NCBI GenBank assembly: GCA_015489815.1
Contig: WFZA01000020.1
Coordinates: 19,115 to 83,114 of the forward strand
Source: Caldisericales bacterium
GTDB taxonomy: Bacteria > Caldisericota > Caldisericia > Caldisericales > Caldisericaceae
DNA length: 64,000 nucleotides
Direction: 5' to 3'
Below, one piece after another: positions 53,849 to 62,400 of this stretch. The translations under genes and the position numbers were made by a program. Positions within the stretch are counted from its first letter, which is position 1; each line of letters starts with the position of its first letter. A model generated the notes under the pieces. The model was given only the letters and a program-made list of their open reading frames with translations, did no database searches and was not told where the DNA came from.

Positions 53849-54783
53849 TACGAGCCTCCGTATGTAACAATCTGAGTCTGTAGCGTGTAGCTGTGTTCAT
53901 AATTGCCAACCATCCAAAATACAACGACTTTAACATCGTAATACTGAACATGATCAGGATCTGAAGAACTTCGTTTTCTTGCAACAACAGTTGTTAAAAC
54001 TCTGAAACCTCTGTAATTTTGAGTTCTTTTCTTTAAAGCAGTATCATTTGTGTAAAACGGTGAATATTCCGGATTATTTTTGTTAGTTTTATCTGTATCA
54101 GGAGTATATATCATTGGTAAATAATTTGTCCCACCCGTAAAAGATTTTATTGCATCGGGATTTGTAGATATCAAAGGGAATTTCCATAAAATGTGATTAT
54201 AAGTATGTATGCCTCCGTTGTAACTATAGACATCACGCACATGATAGTGGTGAGTACTATACGCGCAAATAAATAGGTTGGCATCCTCTGGAGATGGGTC
54301 AGCTGCCGTAAGATTGTCAAAATCACCTAAAGAATCGTATCCCTGCAGCGAATAGTAAAATGAATCTGGTGAATCATTAAATGTCTGGTTAGGAAGTGCA
54401 GGGTTTACATTTATACAATGGTCAGCAAAGCCAATTCCAGCAGTGGAACCGTAAGGATGGCCTATTGATGTAAGAGGTATATCCCATAAATCCTCAAGTC
54501 CAGGGAAATAGTGAGATGCATCGTTTCCCAGATCAGACGAAGCATGCCCCAATAAATTATCTTCTGTAACATTTCGTGCTCTTATGTATTCCACAGCGTA
54601 AGTCGCGATATTTTTTGCAATACCTTTCATTTCGGTATTTCTTAAACTCGTATACGAAGAGGTAAGTAAACTCATCGTTGAGGCAATGATTATAACCAAA
54701 ATTGCCAGTGCAACTACTACCTCAATAAGAGTAAATCCTCTCCTTTTTGTAACCTTGCCATTTAGATTAGATTTAAACTTCAC
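53848..54783 (-). CDS. Type IV pilin-like minor pilin (PilV-like)
   Basis: A 311-residue prepilin with a 17-residue basic leader ending RRG and the mature start FTLIEVVVALAILVIIIAST, as in PilV/GspI proteins. The head domain is large, Asp/Asn/Tyr-rich and unfamiliar. The start is GTG at 54783, 8 bases after GAGG; a nearby ATG (54787) is out of frame. First gene of the pilin cluster; no pilus assembly ATPase or platform gene is in this window. Confidence 0.85.
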   Translation of the reverse strand: MKFKSNLNGKVTKRRGFTLIEVVVALAILVIIIASTMSLLTSSYTSLRNTEMKGIAKNIATYAVEYIRARNVTEDNLLGHASSDLGNDASHYFPGLEDLWDIPLTSIGHPYGSTAGIGFADHCINVNPALPNQTFNDSPDSFYYSLQGYDSLGDFDNLTAADPSPEDANLFICAYSTHHYHVRDVYSYNGGIHTYNHILWKFPLISTNPDAIKSFTGGTNYLPMIYTPDTDKTNKNNPEYSPFYTNDTALKKRTQNYRGFRVLTTVVARKRSSSDPDHVQYYDVKVVVFWMVGNYEHSYTLQTQIVTYGGS

Positions 54784-54808
54784 TCATATCACCTCTATGT
54801 TTGAATTA

Positions 54809-54836
54809 AGTATAACCAATCTGAGAAACTGTGCAA
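54809..54836 (-). promoter_or_regulatory. Promoter of the first pilin unit
   Basis: On the minus strand TTGCAC (54836-54831) and TATACT (54814-54809), spacer 16 bases, leader about 20 bases. The rest of the 283-base gap up to the alaX stop (54837-55066) is AT-rich with no gene or clear terminator that I can see. Confidence 0.65.
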
Positions 54837-55066
54837 ACAAGCACTGAAAACAAGTTAAACCACCCCAGATGTCTAAATCTATGCCAATCATTTTAATAAT
54901 CTTTTTACAAATATTATACACTATTACCAACTAAATTCAATAAACAGGGGAATATATCTTGTTATAGTTATGCCATTTTATAATACGCCCTATACCTATG
55001 CTTTTTCCACGATAGCAAGCAACCAGAAAATGACAAAAATTAATCTCACAAAAATTTATATAAAGA

Positions 55067-56209
55067 TCATCCGCTTAATTCATCTTTTATATAGCTTAAC
55101 GCTTCCTTAAGCAATTCCAAATCCTTAAACTCAGCAAACGCAAAATTATCCCGCAGGACGCCCCTTCCTTCAAACCTATCGACAAAACCTGACAACTTTT
55201 CTTTAAGAGAGATGCCGCTTTCCTTCCCTTTCGCAACACCCAATAAAAGATTTTTAAAAGAATAGAGAAGAAAAACTTTTTCAGTTTTTTCTGAGGAGAG
55301 CATTGCAAGCAAGCTCATGAAATCTCCTTTTTCTAAATCCATTTCTTTTTTGACAACATTTCCATTTTCGGCTAAAAGAACAGAAACAAAATTTTTAATA
55401 AGTACTGCCTTTAATTTTTTATTTTCCTTTTTTAGTTTTTTAATTTCAATAAGCATTTTTTCTACTTTATCGGGAATTTCTTTTTCACCAGAAGAAAGGA
55501 GTTTAGAAACAGCGTTTAGAGTGTGGAATTTTTCCCTGAAAGCATCCAGAGCACGCCGCTCAGCTGCAAAGTATATTCTGAGAAACTCTTTTTTAATCTT
55601 TTCAGTCTTTAAAACTTTAATTAATCCTATTTCGCCGGTATAATCCACATGGGTTCCGCCGCACATTGAAGTGTCCACTCCGGGGATTTCCACAATCCGT
55701 ATGCGTCCCTCTATATCTGCCTTTTTTCTTAAGGGTAATTTTTCTGCTTCCTCTGCAGTTACAAAGTACTTTTTAACTGGCAAATTCGCAAAAACCACTT
55801 CATTTGCAAAATTCTCTGCCCGCTCAAGCGTTTCGTTACTTACAGATACAGGCTTAACATCAATCGTGCAGTTTTCTTCGCTCATATGAAAGCTTACAGT
55901 CACGACAGAAAACTTATCCTCCAAAACAGCGGATAAAATGTGCTGGGCTGTGTGGAGTGCAGAAATCGTATGCCTTCTTTTCACATCAAGCATGCACTTT
56001 ACGACATCTGTTTCAGGCAAATGCGAAAGATACACCCTCACAGAAACACCTTTTTCTTTTACCGATAGAACTTCCTCACCGTTTACTTTACCTCTATCGC
56101 CAAGCTGTCCGCCTTTTCCGTCCGGGTAAAACGGGTCTCCGTCAAGCACGACAAATGCGCCTTCTTCGTCTGTTCCTTTTTCTACGATTCTGCATTCAAA
56201 TTCTTTCAC
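55067..56209 (-). CDS. Alanyl-tRNA editing protein (AlaX-L type)
   Basis: A 380-residue stand-alone homologue of the editing half of alanyl-tRNA synthetase, which removes serine or glycine from tRNA-Ala. The zinc site is complete: H86 and H90 in ALHTAQHIL, C183 and H187 in MCGGTHVDY. A coiled-coil region follows (about 235-280) and a DHHA1-like C-terminal domain (about 290-375), so this is the long form. The start is GTG at 56209, 5 bases after GGAGG, overlapping the upstream gene by 14 bases. It is the last gene of the threonine operon. Confidence 0.92.
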   Translation of the reverse strand: MKEFECRIVEKGTDEEGAFVVLDGDPFYPDGKGGQLGDRGKVNGEEVLSVKEKGVSVRVYLSHLPETDVVKCMLDVKRRHTISALHTAQHILSAVLEDKFSVVTVSFHMSEENCTIDVKPVSVSNETLERAENFANEVVFANLPVKKYFVTAEEAEKLPLRKKADIEGRIRIVEIPGVDTSMCGGTHVDYTGEIGLIKVLKTEKIKKEFLRIYFAAERRALDAFREKFHTLNAVSKLLSSGEKEIPDKVEKMLIEIKKLKKENKKLKAVLIKNFVSVLLAENGNVVKKEMDLEKGDFMSLLAMLSSEKTEKVFLLYSFKNLLLGVAKGKESGISLKEKLSGFVDRFEGRGVLRDNFAFAEFKDLELLKEALSYIKDELSG

Positions 56210-57263
56210 TTGTTCCTCCGTAGATTTTCATCTCTTTTTCGTAAATTGGCGGAAGTGTGCTTCCATCCTGCGGAATAGAGGAAAGTGCAGGTTTGTCTGA
56301 AACACCAAACACGAGTGCCCCCCTATTTTTTAGATCCAGCGCTAAATCATACACTTCGCCAGTAATCATAATCTCTTCACTTAAAAGCGTTTCCACCGGC
56401 GTTCCATCCTGCATAAAGTCCATCCTTGCAATTGTTTTTTCAAATTCTGCTTTTCTGAACTGCGGAAATGCAGTGGGGTTTTGCGTTTTTACATTTTGAA
56501 GCACAGTTTTCGCATACTCTAAAAGGACGGGATCTTTAGTTTTAACATTCATAAGGAGATTTGAAATACTCTGTGCGATGTGTAAATCTGCAAGGCTTAA
56601 TGCTCCGCCGTAAATGCACATCGAAAGAATGGAAACAAAGTCCTGGTTGTCCTCTGTGATAGAGAAAAACTCTCGCTTGTTCACTTCGTTATATATGGAT
56701 AAAAACTTTTCAACAGAAATGTCTTTAAAAGTCATTTTAGCAAGCATAAAAATTGCATCCATGCGCGCCCGGTCAATTGCTTTTTCGTTTCTTCCACGCG
56801 CACCAATTGCCGTTTTGTCGATGTCAATTATCACTACGGTACTTTTGTCCACGCTAAAAAACTTATTCTCTATGTATGCTAAAGCATTCGGCAAGTTTGC
56901 CCAGCTGCCGCTAAAAATGTAATTTTCGTTCTCTTCAAAACCGTCCGCTTCGCCCTCCCTCGTAATAATGCCCATAGTTTTGAACAGCCCGCTTTTTGCA
57001 AAGTTATTAATAACTGATAGGTCGCTCATTAAAGTGTCCCCTATGTAAATAATTTTTGAGAAGCTGCCTGTAGCACGGAACATCTCTGAAAGCACTTTTA
57101 CATACTCTTTGTCTTTTTTTCGCGGCAAAACGTGAAGCCCAAGTTCTCCTTTAAGGGCAGAAAAACCTGGCAAATTTCTATTTACGGGTTTAAGTTCCCT
57201 GAATACGATGTTATTTTCAAAAAAATCGCTGAGCCTTCCTCTTCTGTAAAGTTTTTCAGACAT
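56196..57263 (-). CDS. HAD-like protein with rearranged motif order
   Basis: A 355-residue protein that I place only loosely in the HAD superfamily. A DxDxT nucleophile motif stands at 147-151 (VIIDIDKT), a motif-IV-like GDTLMSD at 75-81 (IYIGDT strand before it) and a motif-II-like strand LVFGVSDKP at 317-324. In ordinary HAD enzymes the order is I, II, III, IV; here the IV-like motif comes first, so the fold may be circularly permuted or double. A helical insert lies between 160 and 300. Substrate unknown. It overlaps asd by 8 bases and alaX by 14. Confidence 0.65.
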   Translation of the reverse strand: MSEKLYRRGRLSDFFENNIVFRELKPVNRNLPGFSALKGELGLHVLPRKKDKEYVKVLSEMFRATGSFSKIIYIGDTLMSDLSVINNFAKSGLFKTMGIITREGEADGFEENENYIFSGSWANLPNALAYIENKFFSVDKSTVVIIDIDKTAIGARGRNEKAIDRARMDAIFMLAKMTFKDISVEKFLSIYNEVNKREFFSITEDNQDFVSILSMCIYGGALSLADLHIAQSISNLLMNVKTKDPVLLEYAKTVLQNVKTQNPTAFPQFRKAEFEKTIARMDFMQDGTPVETLLSEEIMITGEVYDLALDLKNRGALVFGVSDKPALSSIPQDGSTLPPIYEKEMKIYGGTSERI

Positions 57264-58287
57264 TGAGTTTTCCTTCTTTTAGAAGCAGTTCTGCGTTCAA
57301 TACGCTTCCGCCAGCAGCGCCCCTGATCGTATTGTGTGAAAGGACGGTAAGTGTAAAGTCAAAAATATCGCTTTCTCTGATGTTTCCAACAGTAATTGCC
57401 ATTCCTTTTCCGCTGTTTCTATCAAGAATAGGCTGAGGGCGGAACTTATCGTCTTTTACGATAATCGGTTGCTCTGGGGCAGTGGGCAAATTTAGTTTCT
57501 GCGGAGCACCGTAGAATTCCCTCAAGGCAGTTTTCAATTCCTTGAGCGATGGTTTATTCTTCGTTTTTATAAATAACACTTCTGTGTGTCCGTCGCGCAC
57601 GGCAACACGGTTGCACCGTGCCTCGACATTAAAGTTCGCAGGGACGAATTCACCGTCAAATTCGCCTAAAATTTTCCGCGTTTCCTTTTTGATTTTATCC
57701 TCCTCGTTCTCTATGTAGGGTATCACATTATCGTAAATTCCAAGAGATGGAACACCTGGAAATCCTGCACCAGAAAGCGCCTGCATGGTAAACACAATAA
57801 AACTATCAAGTCCAAATGCATTCTGTATTGCCTTTAACGGTATTACGATGCCCGCTGTAGAACAATTCGGGTTCGTTACGATAAATCCTTTTGTCCGTTG
57901 AAAATCCACTGCAGCAAAGTGCTCAGGGTTTACTTCGGGGACGATAATTGGCACAAATCTGTCATAGCGATGCGCGCTTGCATTACTGAACACATAGTGC
58001 CCGCTTTCTGCAAGCTTTGTTTCCACTTCACCTGCAACGGAGGAAGGAAGTGCAGAAAAAACAATTTTCGTCTGGACGCTATCTGAAAGTGCACTAAGCC
58101 TTATATTTCTAACGCTTTCAGGAACATCGCCCGACAAGAACCACTGCACCGTTTCCCCGTACTTTTCTCCTTTGCGTTTTTCTGAAGCAAACAGCGCCTT
58201 TATCTTAAAAAACGGATGATTTGCGAGCAGTTCAACGAATCTCTGCCCGACCATACCGGTTGCACCAAGCACGGAAACTTCAATCAT
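57256..58287 (-). CDS. asd: Aspartate-semialdehyde dehydrogenase
   Basis: Second step of the aspartate pathway, making aspartate semialdehyde for threonine, methionine and lysine. 343 residues, archaeal/fungal-like size. The NADP motif LGATGMVGQRF is at 8-17 and the catalytic cysteine C142 in TNPNCSTAG; an NVEARCNRVAVRDGHTE segment follows near 223. The ATG overlaps the thrA stop (ATGA). Confidence 0.95.
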   Translation of the reverse strand: MIEVSVLGATGMVGQRFVELLANHPFFKIKALFASEKRKGEKYGETVQWFLSGDVPESVRNIRLSALSDSVQTKIVFSALPSSVAGEVETKLAESGHYVFSNASAHRYDRFVPIIVPEVNPEHFAAVDFQRTKGFIVTNPNCSTAGIVIPLKAIQNAFGLDSFIVFTMQALSGAGFPGVPSLGIYDNVIPYIENEEDKIKKETRKILGEFDGEFVPANFNVEARCNRVAVRDGHTEVLFIKTKNKPSLKELKTALREFYGAPQKLNLPTAPEQPIIVKDDKFRPQPILDRNSGKGMAITVGNIRESDIFDFTLTVLSHNTIRGAAGGSVLNAELLLKEGKLNV

Positions 58288-60665
58288 AATTCCCTCCCAA
58301 TTTCTATAATGTCGTTCAACACACCTGATGCAGTAACCTCTGCACCTGCACCTTTTCCTTTAATAACTACGGGCACATCTCCGTACCTTTGCGTGTAAAT
58401 TTCAAAAATGTTTTCCCCTAGAAGCAGCGAATAGAAAGAAGAATTTTCAGAGAATTGTTCAATTAAAACTGATGCACCACCTTCTTCTATTTTCAAAACA
58501 GGATACACTTTTCCTTTTTCAGAAAGCACTTTTAATTTTTCCGTAAACGAAGAAAGTTCTGCCTTTTCGAACTCTTCAAGTGTTGCAGAATGTACAAATT
58601 CCTCAAACTGCAGGTTTACATTTTTTCCCAGCAAATTTAGTAAGATTTTCCCTTTCCTAAAAATGTCCGTACCTTTGAGGTCGTCAATTGGGTTCGGTTC
58701 CGTATATCTGCGTTTTTTTGCTTCTTCTATTGCATCTTTTAAGGAAACACCTTTGTTAAACTGCCCAAAAATAAACGATAGGGAGCCGCTGGGAAGTGCA
58801 GTAATTTTTACGATTTTGTCCCCACTCTCAAGAAGCATTTTAATAGTTTTTATCACGGGAAGCGCAGCACCCACCGTCGTTTCGAACTTAAAAATCCCCC
58901 TGCTGTTTGTAAACTGCATAAATGTATCAAAGTCGGTAATGTTTTTCTTGTTTGAGGTTGCAACATTCAATCCTTTATTCAGTGCTTTTATTAAAAGAGG
59001 AATGAGGACGTCGCTGTTTGTTACATCGACGAGTACGGTATTCCAGGGAAGGGCAAGCAACCTTTCCTCGCTTAACTTTGCACTCTTAAAGTTAAACCCG
59101 TTTTTATCTACATATTCAATTACATCCTGCCCCATATAAAAACCATTGCTCCGTGCAATTCCGATGTAGCGAATTTCTATACCCGTTTTATCTGCAATTT
59201 TCTCTTTATTCTTTTTTATCAGGTCAAAAAGCGCGCTACCCACCGTGCCTGTCCCAAACTGAAAAACATTCACGATCTTTCTGACTCTGTGCTGCTCGCT
59301 TGAGAGGCCAAGTTCGCTGTGTAGGACATTTACCGCATCCTGTGAAAACTTCTCTTTTACTGCAAACGAAACATTGTAGTCAGAAGAGCCCTGGGCAATT
59401 GCAAGCACATTTATGCCGTTTCTTCCAAGCGCAGAAAATATTTTACCTGAAACATTCGGAGCACTCTTTATGCCAGCACCCACAGCAGAAACAACGGAAA
59501 TCTTATTGTCGCTTTCTATGCTGTCTATCGCACCTTCTTTTAACTCTTCAGAAAATTCTTCCCTGAGGTTTTCTACAAGCCTTCGCACATCACCACTGCT
59601 TACCGCAAAGCAAATATTCTGTTCAGAGGAAGACTGAGAGATCATAAACACATTGCTTTTCGTGCGGGCAGTACACTTAAACACGCGCTCAGCAATCCCG
59701 GGGATACCCAGCATTCCCCGCCCGTTAATGCTGATAAGCGCGGTACCTTTGATACGCGTAATTGCTTTTACAAATCCTTTTTGCTCTTCTTTTTTAGTAA
59801 TGAGAGTACCAGGAAAGTCGGGTTGAAAAGTATTGAGAATACGCACGGGGATTCCTTTGCTTGCAACTGGAAGGAGTGCCTTTGGGTGGATTACCTTTGC
59901 GCCAAAGTAAGAAAGCTCGCTTGCCTCATTATACGAAATTTCTTTTAACGAACGGGCATTTTTAACAATGCGTGGGTCTGCCGTCATTACTCCATTTACA
60001 TCCGTCCAGATCCACACTTCCCTTGCATCGAGCAGCCGCCCTAAAATCGTTGCAGAAAAGTCACTTCCCCCGCGCCCCAGCGTGGTAGTTCTTCCATCTT
60101 TCGTTGCACCTATAAAACCTGTAACGACCGGGGTTACTCCATCCTTGAAAAATCTTGAAAATAGTTTCTCAGCACGGACTCTGGAGTCCTTAAAGATAGG
60201 GAAAGCATTTCCGAAATTTTCGTCTGTTATAAGAAAGCGCGTTGCGTCCACCGCAACTGACTTCATTCCTTTTTTCTTTAACTGCTCGGAAACGATGCGC
60301 GCAGAAATCCTTTCTCCAAACGACTTAACCGTGTCAAGCGCCCGCTCCGTAAGTTCCCCAATCACAAAAATCCCGTTAAGTATGTTATTAAGGTCTTCTA
60401 AAAGTTCGTTTACTTCTGGAAGCACCTCGTTAAATAAATACTCAGATATGGAAAATTCTTTTGACTTTATTTCAGAAAAAACATCTTTGTATGATTTGTT
60501 ACCTTCTGATGCAAACGTTGCCGCACGAATTAAAAGGTCCGTTATGCCACTTGCCGCAGAAACGACTACGGCCTTTTCTTCCGCAACACTTGAAACGATT
60601 TCTGAAACGCGCAGAATCATTTCTCCGCTGCCAACGGAAGTGCCGCCAAATTTCATTACGACCAT
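58284..60665 (-). CDS. thrA: Bifunctional aspartokinase/homoserine dehydrogenase
   Basis: A fused enzyme, 793 residues, catalysing steps 1 and 3 of threonine synthesis. Residues 1-290 are the kinase (VMKFGGTSVGSG at the start, TTLGRGGSDFSA near 196), then two ACT domains (about 310-450) that normally bind threonine for feedback control, then homoserine dehydrogenase from about 460 (FQFGTGTVGSALFDLI, later GSLSFIFGQFN). The usual Asp/Lys residues of the dehydrogenase are in the SLKDAIEEAKKRRYTEPNPIDDLKGTD stretch. The ATG shares one base with the thrC stop (TAATG). Confidence 0.95.
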   Translation of the reverse strand: MVVMKFGGTSVGSGEMILRVSEIVSSVAEEKAVVVSAASGITDLLIRAATFASEGNKSYKDVFSEIKSKEFSISEYLFNEVLPEVNELLEDLNNILNGIFVIGELTERALDTVKSFGERISARIVSEQLKKKGMKSVAVDATRFLITDENFGNAFPIFKDSRVRAEKLFSRFFKDGVTPVVTGFIGATKDGRTTTLGRGGSDFSATILGRLLDAREVWIWTDVNGVMTADPRIVKNARSLKEISYNEASELSYFGAKVIHPKALLPVASKGIPVRILNTFQPDFPGTLITKKEEQKGFVKAITRIKGTALISINGRGMLGIPGIAERVFKCTARTKSNVFMISQSSSEQNICFAVSSGDVRRLVENLREEFSEELKEGAIDSIESDNKISVVSAVGAGIKSAPNVSGKIFSALGRNGINVLAIAQGSSDYNVSFAVKEKFSQDAVNVLHSELGLSSEQHRVRKIVNVFQFGTGTVGSALFDLIKKNKEKIADKTGIEIRYIGIARSNGFYMGQDVIEYVDKNGFNFKSAKLSEERLLALPWNTVLVDVTNSDVLIPLLIKALNKGLNVATSNKKNITDFDTFMQFTNSRGIFKFETTVGAALPVIKTIKMLLESGDKIVKITALPSGSLSFIFGQFNKGVSLKDAIEEAKKRRYTEPNPIDDLKGTDIFRKGKILLNLLGKNVNLQFEEFVHSATLEEFEKAELSSFTEKLKVLSEKGKVYPVLKIEEGGASVLIEQFSENSSFYSLLLGENIFEIYTQRYGDVPVVIKGKGAGAEVTASGVLNDIIEIGREL

Positions 60666-61948
60666 TACCGCTCTCCCAAAATCTCTTTGATGCGTTTTTC
60701 TATTTCTTCTGGACTGTTTCCGATTTTTTCAGGTGCATTGGGCATCGCTTCTGGTATGTTCAATTTCCCAAGGTTAAAGTCTGTCGTTGCACCAGGGTCC
60801 TTCAGCAAATTACCCGTTAAGAGCATTACGACAGAATCGCCCTTCTTTATTATGCCTTTTTCCCTTAACTTCTTTGCACCTGCAAGAGATGCAGCAGATG
60901 CAGGCTCACACCCTATACCAAGTTTGTCAATTTCAGACTTTGCAAGCATAATTTCCGCATCGCTTACCTGCTCCACAACGCCTTTTGTAAATTCTATACT
61001 CCTTTTTGCCTTCTCGTAGTTCACAGGGTTGCCGATGCGGATTGCAGTTGCGATCGTCTCCGCTTTTACAGGTTCAAATTCTTTAAACCCGTTTTTATAC
61101 GCGCGGTAAAACGGATTTGCGTTTTCCGCCTGTATCACTGCAAGGTGTGGTACTTTCTCAATAATGCCGAATTCTTTTAATTCCATCAGCGCCTTTCCAA
61201 ACGCCGTTGTGTTGCCTAAGTTTCCGCCAGGCAGAACAAACCAGTCGGGCACATTCCAGCCAAGTTGTTCAAGTGTATGGATCATAATGGTTTTTTGCCC
61301 CTCAAGCCGTATCGGGTTCAGGGAATTAAGCAGGTATATCCTGTGCTTTGCGGCAATTTCCTGCACGGCCTTCATTGCATCGTCAAAGTCTCCCTGAATC
61401 TGAAGAGTTTTTGCACCATACGCAAGCGCCTGCGAAAGTTTTCCAAATGCAATTTTCCCGTCTGGTATGAACACAACGGCTTTTAACCCGGCACGTGCAG
61501 CATAGGCAGCAAGCGATGCAGATGTATTACCGGTAGAGGCACAAATTACCATTTTATAACCCAATTTCTTTGCAAACGAAATGCCAATAGTCATACCCCT
61601 ATCCTTGAAAGAGCCGGTAGGGTTTTCTCCTTCATGCTTTACGAAAGCACTGTCCACATCAAGCAAAGCAGACGGAATTTTGTAGAGGTTCGTTTTGCCT
61701 TCGGGGAATGTAACGATTTCGTCTTCGTTAAAGTCGTAAACGAGTTCTCTGAACCGCCACACACCGCTCTGGTCAATTGCTTTGTTGCTGCAGCGTCTCT
61801 TCCTCCACACATCTTTGATAGAGGAAAAATCGTCTGAGTTTTCCTTTTTCAGCGCAACATCCAATAGCCCGCCGCAATTACATCTGTAGCGAGGAGCATC
61901 AACTGGATATTCTCTGCCACACCTCACACACTTCAGAATCCTTTTCAT
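60665..61948 (-). CDS. thrC: Threonine synthase
   Basis: Last step of threonine synthesis, PLP-dependent, 427 residues. An N-terminal zinc ribbon (C7, C10, C23, C25) precedes the catalytic domain, as in many bacterial and archaeal ThrC proteins. The PLP lysine is K115 in GSFKDRGM; the phosphate-binding ASTGNTSASLAAYA follows near 135. First gene of thrC-thrA-asd-HAD-alaX. There is no good SD: the -10 TATAAT ends 10 bases before the ATG, so the leader is at most a few bases. Confidence 0.96.
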   Translation of the reverse strand: MKRILKCVRCGREYPVDAPRYRCNCGGLLDVALKKENSDDFSSIKDVWRKRRCSNKAIDQSGVWRFRELVYDFNEDEIVTFPEGKTNLYKIPSALLDVDSAFVKHEGENPTGSFKDRGMTIGISFAKKLGYKMVICASTGNTSASLAAYAARAGLKAVVFIPDGKIAFGKLSQALAYGAKTLQIQGDFDDAMKAVQEIAAKHRIYLLNSLNPIRLEGQKTIMIHTLEQLGWNVPDWFVLPGGNLGNTTAFGKALMELKEFGIIEKVPHLAVIQAENANPFYRAYKNGFKEFEPVKAETIATAIRIGNPVNYEKAKRSIEFTKGVVEQVSDAEIMLAKSEIDKLGIGCEPASAASLAGAKKLREKGIIKKGDSVVMLLTGNLLKDPGATTDFNLGKLNIPEAMPNAPEKIGNSPEEIEKRIKEILGER

Positions 61949-61958
61949 ATTAAGTTTG

Positions 61959-61987
61959 ATTATAAAAATTTTTCTTATTTTTCCAAA
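61959..61987 (-). promoter_or_regulatory. Promoter of the threonine operon (near-leaderless)
   Basis: On the minus strand TTTGGA (61987-61982) and TATAAT (61964-61959), spacer 17 bases. The -10 ends 10 bases before the thrC ATG; no attenuator or T-box leader can fit between them. Confidence 0.6.
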
Positions 61988-62115
61988 CGAAATGGTGAGA
62001 AAATGCGTGCGGCACTTTTAAACAAAATCTGCTCTGCGACCGCAAAGTATCATCTCTCGTATCCAAACATTCTTAAAGCCTTTAGTGTGCTTTACTGTTT
62101 TTAAAGCTGTGGTAT

Positions 62116-62163
62116 ATTTTATTCACACTATGAATAAAATGTATTCAGGAGATGAATAAAATG
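62116..62163. repeat. Operator-like repeat cluster
   Basis: A perfect inverted repeat ATTTTATTCA / TGAATAAAAT (62116-62125 and 62131-62140, 5-base loop) followed by a second copy of ATGAATAAAATG. The two direct copies, 62130-62141 and 62152-62163, are 22 bases apart, two helical turns, with a further ATTCA between them. This looks like a regulator-binding array. The rest of the gap between thrC and DUF763 (61988-62388) holds no convincing gene; a 50-codon open frame at 62241-62393 has no SD. Confidence 0.6.
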
Positions 62164-62388
62164 GCACATAGGTTTCCGCCTACTGATTTTGCTCTGATTT
62201 TTTGCGCCGTTAAAAATCCACTTTCAAAAGTAAATAATAGATGGGGGAAATTCAAATTGCCCTGCAAAAAATTAATCGTCCATATAAAACTTTTAGGTTT
62301 TTTCATACCAAAGATTTTGACCGCTCACCCGGAAAAATCTCCCAGTTAAATTCATTTACAGAAAATTTCAGATTTTCTTTTGCAGAGG

Positions 62389-62394
62389 TATAAT
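62389..62394 (+). promoter_or_regulatory. -10 box before DUF763 (leaderless)
   Basis: TATAAT ends exactly six bases before the ATG at 62401; no SD is present. No strong -35 is seen 16-17 bases upstream (TTTCAG is the best). Confidence 0.55.
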
Positions 62395-62400
62395 AAGCAT

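Noticed and set aside
61949..61958. Attenuator or T-box leader before thrC
   Set aside because: The -10 box is 10 bases from the ATG, so there is no room for a leader RNA.
62152..62349. 65-codon frame starting in the repeat array before DUF763
   Set aside because: Composition is unlike a folded protein, it begins inside direct repeats, and a different frame (62241-62393) looks better.
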